Assembly: GCF_000931935.2 (NCBI RefSeq) | Contig: NZ_AZAC01000004.1 | Coordinates: 62,001 to 126,000 of the forward strand | From: Dethiosulfatarculus sandiegensis | GTDB lineage: Bacteria; Desulfobacterota; Desulfarculia; Desulfarculales; Desulfarculaceae | Reading direction: 5' to 3' | Length of the DNA stretch: 64,000 bases | Shown: in pieces, positions 35,462 to 44,219 of the stretch | Layout of the letters: each line of letters starts with the position of its first letter | How positions within the stretch are numbered: position 1 is the first letter of the stretch | Program-made: the position numbers and the translations under genes | Notes under the pieces: generated by a model | Databases searched by the model: none | The model's input: the letters and a program-made list of their open reading frames with translations, nothing else | Told to the model about the DNA's origin: nothing

Positions 35462-35483
35462 CAGGCTGTTTGCCAACAGCCTG
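35462..35483 (+). terminator. hairpin following copy B
   Basis: CAGGCTGTT/AACAGCCTG, nine perfect pairs with loop TGCC, then ATAAAAAC. Fourth hairpin in 180 bases; could end the polyamine operon although no T run follows. Confidence 0.45.
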
Positions 35484-35929
35484 ATAAAAACAAATGCACA
35501 AGCTGAATAATATCGATTCCCGCCTGCCTTGCTGAAACAAGTATCTGCACATCCTTACACTTAAATGCCGGTTGACAAAAAAGTATGTTCTGTAACATGC
35601 TGTCAATTCAGGATACAAGTTTAGCCGGAAATAATTTTTGTGCCGGAACAATGGTAAAACGTCGTTTTTATTTGCAGATACGCGCTGAATCCGGCATTAA
35701 ATAAGTATCGAAAAAAGTCCGTTGAATTAAATTAGGGGAAAAATCCAACCGGGATTGAGTCTTTTTGGGGGGGAGGTTTCATTGCCTGAAGGCATATTAT
35801 TGGCTGATCATCCCCTTTTGGAAAAGAAAAGCTCGGGCAATTTTTATGCCGACCGCGTCCGGGGAAAAGCTTAACCGCGCGGCCCTCTGTATTGAGACGC
35901 CTGCCCCACCTCTCTTTTGGGATTGATAA
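35484..35929. other. intergenic region before the large membrane protein gene
   Basis: About 445 bases, no credible long gene. A 30-codon frame (TTG at 35782 after GGGAGG) is seen but has no support. Probably holds the promoter of the 35930 gene. Confidence 0.4.
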
Positions 35930-38878
35930 ATGCGAATATGGTCCGTGGTCCCGGCTGTGCTGGCCGGTGCGTTACTGGGGCTCAGATCACAGTTGTATTA
36001 TCTGAGCAATGTGTCTTGGGAAGAGCCTTTTCTGCGACTGGCTATTGGTTTTGCGGCGGGAGGCGGCCTGCTTGGCCTGTTGGATTATGCCCTGGCCAGG
36101 GCGCTGAAACGCATTGCCCCGAGCTGGCAGGAACGCATCAATTTAAGCCTTTTCTGGTCCCTTTTGATAGTAGCCCTTTTGGGCTGGTATTTCTGGGAGC
36201 CCCTCGCGGAAAAAGGGCTCTTTTTTTTGCTGCTTCTTCCCTTTTTACTGGCTTTGGGCCTGGGGCTGCTGTGGGGGAAATACCAAACCGGCCAAGATTC
36301 CCTGGACCGTTTGTGGCCTTTTTTGCTGGGCCTGGTATTGCTGGCCGGTTTGGGCTTGCGTTTAAGCGGCATAGTCCATGGGCTGCCGGATTTTATCTGC
36401 CATTGCGACACACCCAAACAACTGGCCCTTTTGCCGAGTTTCATGGCCGGGGACCTTATACCGCCCACGAGCTACCCGGTGGGGCATATTTATATGTATG
36501 CCGCCATATTAAAGGCCCTTTTCGCTGTTCTGCCCCTGGAACAACCCTCAGCCGTGCTCACCAGTTTCACCCTGCCTGAGTTTTCGGTTTATATCCTTTT
36601 GGTAAGGGGATTCCAATCCCTGATCGGGGCCTGCATTCCGCTGTTGGCCTTTTTAGTGGCCCGGCGTTTGTGGGGAAGGGGCGTCGGCATCCTGGCCGCT
36701 TTTCTGATTGCCTTTGATTCCCTGCACCTCACCTATTCCTGGGAGGCAATGGGCGAGGTTCCCCAGACCTTTTGGGTCTTTGTGGCCCTTTTATTCTCCG
36801 TGCGCATTTTTCAGGAGGATAACTGGTATGACTACCTGGCGGCAGGATTGGCGGCCGGTCTGGCCGCAGCCACCAAGATTTATGGCGGCTATATCCTCAT
36901 AGCGGTTTTGGCGGCTCACTTTTTGAAGCCAAACCGGGATCATAAACTGCTTTTGGCAGCTCTTTTGGTATCCGCCCTGGGCGCTTTAATTTGCACACCC
37001 TATGCCTGGCTGGACCCCATGGGATGGTGGGCCAATCTGCAGGAGGAGTCTGCACGCCAATACAGGGCCGGTCGAGGCTACAGCCCGTGGTTGGGCTTTT
37101 CCTATTTTTGGCAGGCCTTGTCATATCGGCTCTCCCCCTGGTGGCTGGCCGCAGGCCTGGGCGGGCTTTTGGCTCTTTTGTCCAGGCGAAAAAAAGCGGA
37201 CTGGGTTTTTTTGGCGCCAGCCTTGTGCTCCCTGGTTTTAATCTTCGGCTTCAGGCTGCGTTACTTGAGGGATTGGGATCTGGTGAATCTCACACCTTAC
37301 CTATCCTTGTGTGCGGCATTTTGCTTCTTTTTCATCTGGCAAAGAATCAATCGGAATATAGCTGCTAAAAGGGTGGTCCTGGTGATGGGCCTGGTGGCTC
37401 TTTTACTGCACGGAATGGGTGGAATAAGCGATGCCTGGCTGGCGCGTCAGCCGGACACCCGCGGCTTTGCCCTGGACTGGATGCAAAAGTATATGCCCAA
37501 AGGCTCCATCTTGTGGGCAGAGGCCCCCTTTTCCAGCGGTATGGCGTTTTGGCCTCATTATCTGCCCAAAGTCAAATATAAACCTGCAACGGTTGAAAAG
37601 GTCTTGCGGCAAAAGGCATGTCCAAAATCCGTAAAGCCCCATGATATGCTGGCCATAGAAAGGGTCTGGAACCAGGATTTGTTAAGGACCGATCTGGCCG
37701 AGCCCTTAAAGGTTTTCAAGCTGCGCAGCGGTTACTGGGAAAACCCGCAGATAAGCTTTTTCAACTGCCGGGCCAGAAAATACGATCCCCTGGTCTTGAG
37801 GACCCATCTACGGATAATGCCCCAGAAATCATGGTTCATGAATACACCCTGGGACTGGGACCGGGTCATGGATCTTTATTGCACGCCCAAGCCAAGGAAA
37901 AGCCTGATTTATGCCAATCACGGCCTGGGGCGAATGGGATACCTGGCCCTGGGGCATGCCAAGACCAGCTTTTTCATGGGACCGCATTATGGATTTCCCC
38001 TGAAAGTGGAGTCCGGCGGGCTTGCCAGGGGCTATTTCAGCCCGGTGAGAAAAATATTGCCCTTAACCCCCAATGCCTACGGTCTGAGCTTGAATGAGGT
38101 GGATAAAAAGCAGGTGCTTTGGATGGGGGTGTATCCTTCACCGGTTCAGATGATGCCCCTTTTGGCCAGGGCTAAAGACTGGGCAGGTGTGCTTGAGGCC
38201 TGGGAAAATTCGGAAATAAGGCAAAAAAATATCCCAGAGGCCCTTTTGTTCAGGGCCGTAGCTCAAAAGGCTTTGGGTAAAGGGAGCCAGGCCCGGAAAA
38301 CCATTGAGGAACTTAAGCAAAAGCACCCCGGATTTTTGGCGAACTATAGAAAAATGCAGGAAAAATCAGGCCAAGAATTTTTAAGATCCCTGGCTGATAT
38401 GGCATCTGTGCCCTTGTCATATTTGGAGGTGGAAAACGCCGGTTGGCCACTTTCTGATCTGGAAAGGAAGCTCCGCCAGAAACAAGGCCAATATTTGGGC
38501 CAGGAGGTCAATAAAAAAGGGTATTATCATCTTTGGTTGCCTGATCTTTATCTGCCGGGGTTCGCTAAGATGAAGCTGGTATTGACTCGGAAAGGCCACG
38601 CGGCAAAACCGGGCAAAAGGGTCAAGATAAGGGTGGTGGGGCATTACGCCCATTATTTTACCAAGGACCTCGCCAAGTTGGAGCTTGAGCAATCCGCCGC
38701 CGGGGAATATGACCTCTCTTTTGAACTCCCCAGGGGGCCGCTCAGGCTGGAGGTGGTGATGGAATCAGAGGAAATTTCGAGCATCGAGCTTGCCAAGGTC
38801 AAGGTGTCGCCTGATCTTAAAAAAGAGCATGAGTGGCGTTGTGATATTTTCAGCTCTGTTTGGGCGGAATTGCCTTGA
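35930..38878 (+). CDS. large GT-C-type integral membrane glycosyltransferase (GT39/PMT-like) with extended soluble tail
   Basis: 982 residues. About twelve hydrophobic helices occupy residues 1-490, beginning with MRIWSVVPAVLAGALLG. The first large loop has an acidic residue in FICHCDTPKQL, and SWEAMGEVPQTFWV follows a helix, as in dolichyl- or polyprenyl-phosphate-sugar-dependent GT-C enzymes. The remaining 490 residues are soluble and probably periplasmic, with a TPR-like stretch (LLARAKDWAGVLEAWENSEI) and a beta-rich end. The family transfers sugars from lipid carriers to proteins or glycans. A relative architecture occurs at 52135-55479. Acceptor unknown; single-gene unit. Confidence 0.72.
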   Translation: MRIWSVVPAVLAGALLGLRSQLYYLSNVSWEEPFLRLAIGFAAGGGLLGLLDYALARALKRIAPSWQERINLSLFWSLLIVALLGWYFWEPLAEKGLFFLLLLPFLLALGLGLLWGKYQTGQDSLDRLWPFLLGLVLLAGLGLRLSGIVHGLPDFICHCDTPKQLALLPSFMAGDLIPPTSYPVGHIYMYAAILKALFAVLPLEQPSAVLTSFTLPEFSVYILLVRGFQSLIGACIPLLAFLVARRLWGRGVGILAAFLIAFDSLHLTYSWEAMGEVPQTFWVFVALLFSVRIFQEDNWYDYLAAGLAAGLAAATKIYGGYILIAVLAAHFLKPNRDHKLLLAALLVSALGALICTPYAWLDPMGWWANLQEESARQYRAGRGYSPWLGFSYFWQALSYRLSPWWLAAGLGGLLALLSRRKKADWVFLAPALCSLVLIFGFRLRYLRDWDLVNLTPYLSLCAAFCFFFIWQRINRNIAAKRVVLVMGLVALLLHGMGGISDAWLARQPDTRGFALDWMQKYMPKGSILWAEAPFSSGMAFWPHYLPKVKYKPATVEKVLRQKACPKSVKPHDMLAIERVWNQDLLRTDLAEPLKVFKLRSGYWENPQISFFNCRARKYDPLVLRTHLRIMPQKSWFMNTPWDWDRVMDLYCTPKPRKSLIYANHGLGRMGYLALGHAKTSFFMGPHYGFPLKVESGGLARGYFSPVRKILPLTPNAYGLSLNEVDKKQVLWMGVYPSPVQMMPLLARAKDWAGVLEAWENSEIRQKNIPEALLFRAVAQKALGKGSQARKTIEELKQKHPGFLANYRKMQEKSGQEFLRSLADMASVPLSYLEVENAGWPLSDLERKLRQKQGQYLGQEVNKKGYYHLWLPDLYLPGFAKMKLVLTRKGHAAKPGKRVKIRVVGHYAHYFTKDLAKLELEQSAAGEYDLSFELPRGPLRLEVVMESEEISSIELAKVKVSPDLKKEHEWRCDIFSSVWAELP

Positions 38879-39062
38879 GCTGTATCTGACAGGGTAAATG
38901 CCCTGAAAAAGCCGGTAAAGGTGCAATAGAACCGGTTTGGGCGGTATAAACTATCATTCAATAAAACTATGCGCCGCCCCGCTCAACAGGCTGTTTACGG
39001 GTGGCCGCCCGTCTCAAGATTCTTTGAATGACAGGAAAATATAAAGATCCGGAGTTGCTATT

Positions 39063-39680
39063 TTGCTTGAAGAACAAAACAACCTCCCTTTGGGTGTTAT
39101 TCTGGCCGGCGGGCCGGGGCGGCGCTTGGGAGGCGGTAAGCCCTGGCGCACCATAGGCGGAAAAAGGCTGATCGATATTGCCCTTTGCACCTTGCAGTCG
39201 GTGTGCCCTGATTGTGTGATAGTTACGGGCGATGCGGCTGCCATGGCCGATCAGCCCTGCCGGATCATTGCCGATCGCTGGCCCGGCCAGGGTCCATTGG
39301 CAGCCATTGCCACAGCCCTTATGGATACAGAGGCCCAGGAAATATTGGTTATGCCGGTGGATATGCCTCTGGTGGATCCGTCTCTTTTACGGCTGATAAT
39401 TGAACGGTCCCCGGGCCAGTCGGCCGTGGCCCCCATGGGCCCCAGGGGCCCTCAGCCCCTTTTGGCCCTTTATCGCAGATCCTGTCTGCCCCATGCCCTG
39501 AGGCTTTTGGAACAAGGCGAAAGAAGACCCAGGATTTTTTTGAAGTTGCTCAAGGCAGGCCTCATATCCTGGCAGGAGGTTCAAGACCTGGACCCGAAGG
39601 GCACCGGTTTTCTGAATATCAATTTCCCCGAAGACCTGGAGCAGGCCAGGCAGCTCTTAGCTCAAAAGTGTGGTGTTTGA
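39063..39680 (+). CDS. mobA: molybdenum cofactor guanylyltransferase
   Basis: 205 residues from a TTG at 39063 with CCGGAGTTGCTATT upstream. NTP-binding LAGGPGRRLGGGKPWRTIGG at about 12-31 and metal-site MPVDMPLVDP near 100. Attaches GMP to molybdopterin, giving the bis-MGD cofactor used by formate dehydrogenases and other DMSO-reductase-family enzymes of sulfate reducers. The related MobA-like sugar or CTP transferases are less likely given the GGGKP form. Its last codons overlap an enhancer-like palindrome (39667-39686). Confidence 0.85.
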   Translation: MLEEQNNLPLGVILAGGPGRRLGGGKPWRTIGGKRLIDIALCTLQSVCPDCVIVTGDAAAMADQPCRIIADRWPGQGPLAAIATALMDTEAQEILVMPVDMPLVDPSLLRLIIERSPGQSAVAPMGPRGPQPLLALYRRSCLPHALRLLEQGERRPRIFLKLLKAGLISWQEVQDLDPKGTGFLNINFPEDLEQARQLLAQKCGV

Positions 39681-39714
39681 CACACTGGGTGGGTGTGTGT
39701 GGTTTTGACCACAC
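39667..39714 (+). promoter_or_regulatory. two tandem enhancer-like palindromes upstream of a sigma-54 promoter
   Basis: AGTGTG-N8-CACACT (39667-39686) and GTGTGG-N6-CCACAC (39697-39714) share the core GTGTGGT(G)TTTGAC(C)ACAC; centres are 29 bases apart. They lie about 120-150 bases upstream of the -24 element, the normal distance for a bacterial enhancer-binding protein. Confidence 0.55.
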
Positions 39715-39824
39715 GAAAGAAGTCTGAAGTATATGTGTTTTAATAGTAATTATAAGGCTAGGCTAAACCACATAACTATTTGTTTGTAAATACTTTTTTT
39801 GTTTCGTTCTTTTATTGCATCGAG

Positions 39825-39841
39825 TTGGCTTGATTATTGCT
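39825..39841 (+). promoter_or_regulatory. sigma-54 (RpoN) type promoter
   Basis: TTGGCTTGATTATTGCT: GG (39827-39828) and GC (39839-39840) have the exact 12-base phasing of -24/-12 elements, with TGGC, a G five bases on, and TTGCT as in the consensus. Predicted start near 39852. Confidence 0.65.
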
Positions 39842-39851
39842 TATAAAAATT

Positions 39852-40007
39852 GCCGGATGCCGACCAATCGACCGGGGGGTTGATCGGGTCGGCTCTCACG
39901 GGGACAAAACGGGGAAACCGGGTGCGGCTCCTGTTAGCAAGGTGGGACGCCCCATTGATCTGAACTTCAGCCCATAAAAGGGTTTGCATAGAAGGCAACT
40001 AAGCAAT
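39852..40007 (+). ncRNA. structured leader or small RNA ahead of lpxC (candidate)
   Basis: About 155 nt between the predicted sigma-54 start and lpxC. GCCGACC(A)...GGTCGGC with further TCGACC/GGTTGA pairing forms a strong hairpin at 39859-39893, right at the predicted 5' end. GC-rich segments follow (ACGGGGAAACCGGG, GGTGGGACGCCCC), then small hairpins CTGAA/TTCAG and CCC/GGG near the ribosome site. It does not match a riboswitch that I recognise. Confidence 0.4.
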
Positions 40008-40925
40008 ATGCACTATTTCCAACGGACATTGAAACGTCCCGTAACCTGCACAGGCATTGGTCTTCATTCCGGCAAAAAGGTAACCTTGAGCTTAAGGCCC
40101 GCCGAGCCCAACACAGGGGTTCTGTTTAAGCGGACCGATGTGCCGGGATCCGCGCTTATTCCTGGAGACGTTCACAATGTAGTGGATACACGCTTCTGCA
40201 CCACTGTTGGCCGGGGCGATTTAAGGATTTCCACTGTGGAACACCTCATGAGCGCCTTGGCCGGCCTGGGGGTGGACAATGTTCTGGTGGAAGTGGACTC
40301 GCCGGAGATCCCCATTATGGACGGATCGTCCGCGCCGTTTGTTTTTTTGATCAAAAACGCAGGTCTGACTTCTCAAAGGGCTCCGCGCCAGTTCTATCAG
40401 GTAAGACGCAAGGTCACCATTTCCGAGGGGGACAAGCAGGTAACGGTCATGCCCGCGGATGAGATGCGGGTGGACTTTACCATAGAGTTTGACCATCCCC
40501 TGATCCGCACCCAGCGCATGGGCTTTGAGTTGGATTCTTCCAACTATGACAAGAACATCAGCCGGGCCCGCACCTTTGGTTTCCTCTCCGATCTGGCGAT
40601 GCTCAAGGAGCATAACCTGGCTTTGGGCGGTTCCCTGGATAACGCGGTTGTGGTTGATGACTATCAGGTTCTGAACGAAGACGGCCTCAGATTCCCCGAC
40701 GAGTTTGTGCGCCACAAAATTCTGGACTTTATCGGCGACCTTTCCTTAGTGGGACGCCCCATTGTGGGAGCCTTTGTGGCTCATAAATCAGGGCATGATC
40801 TGAACAACCAGCTTTTCCGCAAGTTCTTGGCCGATCCTCAGGCCTGGGAGTTGGTCACTCCGGAAAAACCCCAGTTGCAGGCAATCCCTTCGGTTGCTCC
40901 GGTTTTGGAACAGGCCGTGGCCTGA
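40008..40925 (+). CDS. lpxC: UDP-3-O-acyl-N-acetylglucosamine deacetylase
   Basis: 305 residues from the ATG at 40008 (AGAAGG 12 bases upstream); a TTG 24 bases earlier is an alternative. First committed step of lipid A synthesis, zinc-dependent, cytoplasmic. TLKRPVTCTGIGLHSGKKVT opens it; zinc His in STVEHLMSALAGLGVDN, and HKILDFIGDL plus HKSGHDLNNQLF supply the second His, Asp and catalytic His. Full length. Shows that the organism makes lipopolysaccharide. The upstream sigma-54 site is unusual for this gene. Confidence 0.95.
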   Translation: MHYFQRTLKRPVTCTGIGLHSGKKVTLSLRPAEPNTGVLFKRTDVPGSALIPGDVHNVVDTRFCTTVGRGDLRISTVEHLMSALAGLGVDNVLVEVDSPEIPIMDGSSAPFVFLIKNAGLTSQRAPRQFYQVRRKVTISEGDKQVTVMPADEMRVDFTIEFDHPLIRTQRMGFELDSSNYDKNISRARTFGFLSDLAMLKEHNLALGGSLDNAVVVDDYQVLNEDGLRFPDEFVRHKILDFIGDLSLVGRPIVGAFVAHKSGHDLNNQLFRKFLADPQAWELVTPEKPQLQAIPSVAPVLEQAVA

Positions 40926-40952
40926 TATCTCCCCGGCTTAAAGTAAAAAATC

Positions 40953-40997
40953 AAGAGCCCGCTTGTTTAAGACAGACAAGCGGGCTCTTTTTGTTCT
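40953..40997. terminator. bidirectional intrinsic terminator between lpxC and the TRAP operon
   Basis: Perfect 14-bp stem AAGAGCCCGCTTGT / ACAAGCGGGCTCTT with a 9-nt loop, T-rich on the right for lpxC and T-rich on the reverse side for the convergent TRAP operon. Confidence 0.9.
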
Positions 40998-41012
40998 TAT
41001 GTCCGGTTGATT

Positions 41013-42941
41013 TTATTTTTGTTGCCTGGTGTTAACCCAAAAGGTAGCCAGGCCGAGCAGCAATCCTGCCAGGTCTGTAAAAGGCTCCGGCACCAACAGC
41101 ATGGCCCCGGCCAGGGCAAAGAAGACCCTTTGCAGAATATTGGCTTTCTTAATGAACCAGCCTTCAAATCCAGCTTCCAAAAAGGCCGCTCCAATCAATC
41201 CGCTCAAAAGGGCCAGCCCAACCAGCCAGGGATTGCCCAACCCCAGGAGAACAGGGTCCCAGACAATAAAAAAGGGAATCAAGAACAAGGGAACGCCCAG
41301 ACGCATGGCCCGCCAGCCAATATTCATGACACTGGCCCCGGATATGCCAGAGGCCACGTAAAGGGCCAGGCCCACCGGCGGGGTGATGGCAGCCACCACG
41401 CAGAACATAAAGACAAAGAAATGGGCTGCTATCGGTGCGGCTCCCATCTCAATCAGGGCGGGAATGCTGATATAGACCATCATCAGATAAACCGCCGGGA
41501 TCACCATGCCCATGCCCAGGATAATGCAGGCCGCGGCTGTGAGTAAAAGCCCCAGGACCAGGTTGCCGCCCGAGGCTGAGACAATAGCCGTGGAGAGACG
41601 GTCACCTAAGCCCGAGACATAAAAGGTGCCTACAATGATTCCCACCACTGCACAGGCAATGGTGACCACAATCCCTGTTTTGGCTCCTATCTCAAGGGCA
41701 TGCAACACACTTTGGGCCGTAAGGCGGGTTTCTTTTTTAAAGGAGGAGGCCACCCATAAACTGACCACGGACAAGACCCCCACTAGACCAAGGCCGTAAC
41801 CTTTGGCCATTAGGCCCAGTAGAACCAAAAACGGTAGAAATACGGGCCAACCCTGAGCCAGACTTTTAGCCAGCCCCGGCACTTCTGCGGCGGGCAGGCC
41901 GGAAAGCCCCTTGCGCTGGGAATAGAAATGCACCCCAAAGATAACGCAGCAATAGAAAATCAGGCTTGGTATCAGGGCATTGGCGCAGACCTCAAGATAG
42001 GAGATCTCCAAGAACGCGGCAATGATAAAGGCTGTGCTGCCCATGATCGGCGGAACCATCTGACCGCCGGTGGAGGCGCAGGATTCCACGGCCCCTGCCG
42101 TGGCGGGGTCAAACCCCAGTTTTTTCATCATGGGTATGGTGAAACTGCCGGTGGCCGCCACATTGGCCGAAGGCGCTCCCTGCATCATGCCCACAAAGGC
42201 GCTTCCGATAACCGCCACCTTGGCCGGTCCTCCTGAATAGCGCCCGGCCAGGGCGTTGGCCAGAAGTACAAACTGTCGGTCAACTCCGGAGACTAAAAGG
42301 AAACCCACAAAAATCAGAAAGGTGACCAGGTAATTGGTGCAGACCGTAAGCGGGATGCTGAATATGCCTGCTTCCGGCTGCATGAAGATAACCTCGCAGG
42401 TCATTTTCCAGCTGACCGGAAAACCATAGAGCCAGCCCCAGAGATGGTCTGAGAAAAGATTGACCAAAAGGAAAAACAGGCTGATGGCGACGATGGGCCA
42501 ACCCAGACAGCGCCTGCCCAGCTCCAAAAGCACAACTATGAAAATGCTTGAGACCAGCCGGTCCACGGGCAGGGACGAGGACATGCGAAAGGCGCTGAAG
42601 TGCTCCCAGTCCAAAAGTACATAGATCGTGCCGGCCAAAACCGCCAGGGCCAGGGCCAAGTCCAGGAAAAACCAGGGCGTCAGCTTGCTTTTCCAGGTTT
42701 CCCTGCCCAGGGGATAAAAGAAAAGACCCAATAATATGAAGAGACTTAAAGTGACAAGCCTTTGGGGATAAGGGCTTAATCCTCCGAAATAACCGGTGAA
42801 TAAATGAAAAAGCCCGATCATGACAATGAAGGTCATCATTACTAGAGGTATCAGGCGGGGAACGCAGAGTTCATTGTCCGTCAAGACAGCCTCGGTCACA
42901 CTCCCCTGGCCCCAACTTTTTTTAGGTTTCATTCCGGGCAT
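41013..42941 (-). CDS. TRAP transporter permease, fused small and large subunits
   Basis: 642 residues. N-terminal helices (RLIPLVMMTFIVMIGLFHLF onward) correspond to DctQ. The DctM part has GMMQGAPSANVAATGSFTIP, TGGQMVPPIMGSTAFIIAAF and LGMGMVIPAVYLMMVYISIP. It lacks the extra soluble tail of the permease at 14923-17532, so the two are separate types, not recent duplicates. Partner of the TAXI protein at 43142-44200. The gap between these two genes contains repeat copy C. Last gene of a cyclase-BKACE operon. Confidence 0.93.
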   Translation of the reverse strand: MPGMKPKKSWGQGSVTEAVLTDNELCVPRLIPLVMMTFIVMIGLFHLFTGYFGGLSPYPQRLVTLSLFILLGLFFYPLGRETWKSKLTPWFFLDLALALAVLAGTIYVLLDWEHFSAFRMSSSLPVDRLVSSIFIVVLLELGRRCLGWPIVAISLFFLLVNLFSDHLWGWLYGFPVSWKMTCEVIFMQPEAGIFSIPLTVCTNYLVTFLIFVGFLLVSGVDRQFVLLANALAGRYSGGPAKVAVIGSAFVGMMQGAPSANVAATGSFTIPMMKKLGFDPATAGAVESCASTGGQMVPPIMGSTAFIIAAFLEISYLEVCANALIPSLIFYCCVIFGVHFYSQRKGLSGLPAAEVPGLAKSLAQGWPVFLPFLVLLGLMAKGYGLGLVGVLSVVSLWVASSFKKETRLTAQSVLHALEIGAKTGIVVTIACAVVGIIVGTFYVSGLGDRLSTAIVSASGGNLVLGLLLTAAACIILGMGMVIPAVYLMMVYISIPALIEMGAAPIAAHFFVFMFCVVAAITPPVGLALYVASGISGASVMNIGWRAMRLGVPLFLIPFFIVWDPVLLGLGNPWLVGLALLSGLIGAAFLEAGFEGWFIKKANILQRVFFALAGAMLLVPEPFTDLAGLLLGLATFWVNTRQQK

Positions 42942-43002
42942 TTATCTTTAATCCTTGATGTGGATTGTGAAGGGGCTCATTTTAGAGCGTCTACAGCTTC
43001 CC

Positions 43003-43117
43003 AATAAAGTGTTTTTCGGACCTTGCCGGTTGCCGCTTGGCAAAAGGGTGGTTTTGCCAAGCGGCTATAATTATTTGATTAAAGAAACCATCGCAGTTAA
43101 CCGGGTCGCCTCCCCGG
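43003..43117 (+). repeat. three-hairpin dispersed element, copy C
   Basis: Degenerate hairpin 1 region (ATAAAG...CGGACCTTG), hairpin 2 a perfect 14-bp stem GCCGCTTGGCAAAA with 6-nt loop (43032-43065), linker GGCTATAATTA...ACCATCGCAGTT like copy B, and hairpin 3 CCGGG/CCCGG (43101-43117). It lies between two - strand genes, antisense to them. Confidence 0.7.
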
Positions 43118-43141
43118 CCCTGTCGGTTGCTTTCTGAACGG

Positions 43142-44200
43142 TTATTTTTCGACCAGAGGGGTGGGGATCTTCATGCCCCAGTCCCGCCAGAAATCCTCGG
43201 CTCCGGGATGCAATGGAATAGGGATGAAGGTGATGGCCAGAGACGGGAAATCCACTCCCTTGAAAGAGGGGTGAAGATTCTGCCATTTGTGCCAACCTCC
43301 CCAGCTTGCGGCCATGAGGTTGTAGACCACATCCTTGGGCAGTTCCCTGCGGCAGTTAAGCCCCATCATGGTTGCCATGGCCGGGATATCCTTTTTTTGC
43401 CAGGCATAGGTTCCGGCCTGGATTATGGCGGCCTGGTAAGCCAGGTTGCCGGTCTTGGGGTCACAGGCGCTTTTCTGTTCCGCCGGGGTGAGGGGGAGGA
43501 GACGCAGTTTGTGGGTCAGGGCAAAACGGTTCAGGGTCTTGCTGGGATGGGGTTCGCTCACCATCACTGCGTCGAGCTGCCCCGAGACCAGCATCTCCAT
43601 GGCGGTGGACATGGGTCCTGAATGGACAAATCCGCCGTTTTGTTTGATCTTGTCGTAGCTCAGACCGTCTGCGGCCAGGATTCCGGGGATCATGGACATA
43701 TTTGCGCCTGTGCCCGGAGCGGCGCAGTTGATGCGCTTGTTTGCCAGGTCTTTTACGCATTTGATATCCGAGTCGGCCATCACCACCCAGGTCATCTTAA
43801 GGCCCACGGGCATCTGCCAGAGCCAGGCATCTTTTTGGGTTTCCGGCTTGGTGAATGGCTTTTCCCCCAGCCAGCTTTTGTAACTGAAGGTGGCCAGGCC
43901 CACTCCCAGGTCCGCTTCACCGGCCAGTATCCTCTCCACCGCAGCCTTGCTGCCTCCGGGGATGGTGCGAATATTAATTTTGGGATAAGTCTCCCTGATG
44001 CCGCGTAAAAGGGATTCCGCCACAGAGTCGCCGGCCGTGCCCTTGCCAAAGTACACCTTGGCCCTGAGGAACTTGGGCATCTCCACCCCGGGTTTGGGCT
44101 TGGGCGGCGGAGCCTTGGTTTGGGCCATGGCTCCCAGGCCCGGGCCCAGGATAAGGCAAAGGCTGATAAAGACAGTCAACAGGCCTGATTTCTTGTGCAT
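43142..44200 (-). CDS. TAXI-family TRAP transporter solute-binding protein
   Basis: 352 residues with GGAAAGGAGCCGAGAAAA before the ATG. Signal peptide MHKKSGLLTVFISLCLILG to about GAMAQ. After a Pro/Lys-rich linker, the binding core appears: VYFGKGTAGDSVAESLLRGI, RTIPGGSKAAVERILAGEAD and GTGANMSMIPGILAADGLS. Periplasmic capture of an unknown organic solute for the permease at 41013. Divergent in sequence from the TAXI protein at 13608, so probably a different ligand. Confidence 0.92.
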   Translation of the reverse strand: MHKKSGLLTVFISLCLILGPGLGAMAQTKAPPPKPKPGVEMPKFLRAKVYFGKGTAGDSVAESLLRGIRETYPKINIRTIPGGSKAAVERILAGEADLGVGLATFSYKSWLGEKPFTKPETQKDAWLWQMPVGLKMTWVVMADSDIKCVKDLANKRINCAAPGTGANMSMIPGILAADGLSYDKIKQNGGFVHSGPMSTAMEMLVSGQLDAVMVSEPHPSKTLNRFALTHKLRLLPLTPAEQKSACDPKTGNLAYQAAIIQAGTYAWQKKDIPAMATMMGLNCRRELPKDVVYNLMAASWGGWHKWQNLHPSFKGVDFPSLAITFIPIPLHPGAEDFWRDWGMKIPTPLVEK

Positions 44201-44219
44201 TTTTCTCGGCTCCTTTCCA

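Noticed and set aside
35782..35874. 30-codon frame with GGGAGG site upstream of the 35930 gene
   Set aside because: Too short and without recognisable features; spacing to the TTG start is short and no conservation can be tested.
39894..39957. Possible cyclic-di-GMP-I riboswitch because of GGTGGGACGC in the lpxC leader
   Set aside because: The conserved AAAGC after GGGACGC and the tetraloop/receptor parts are absent.
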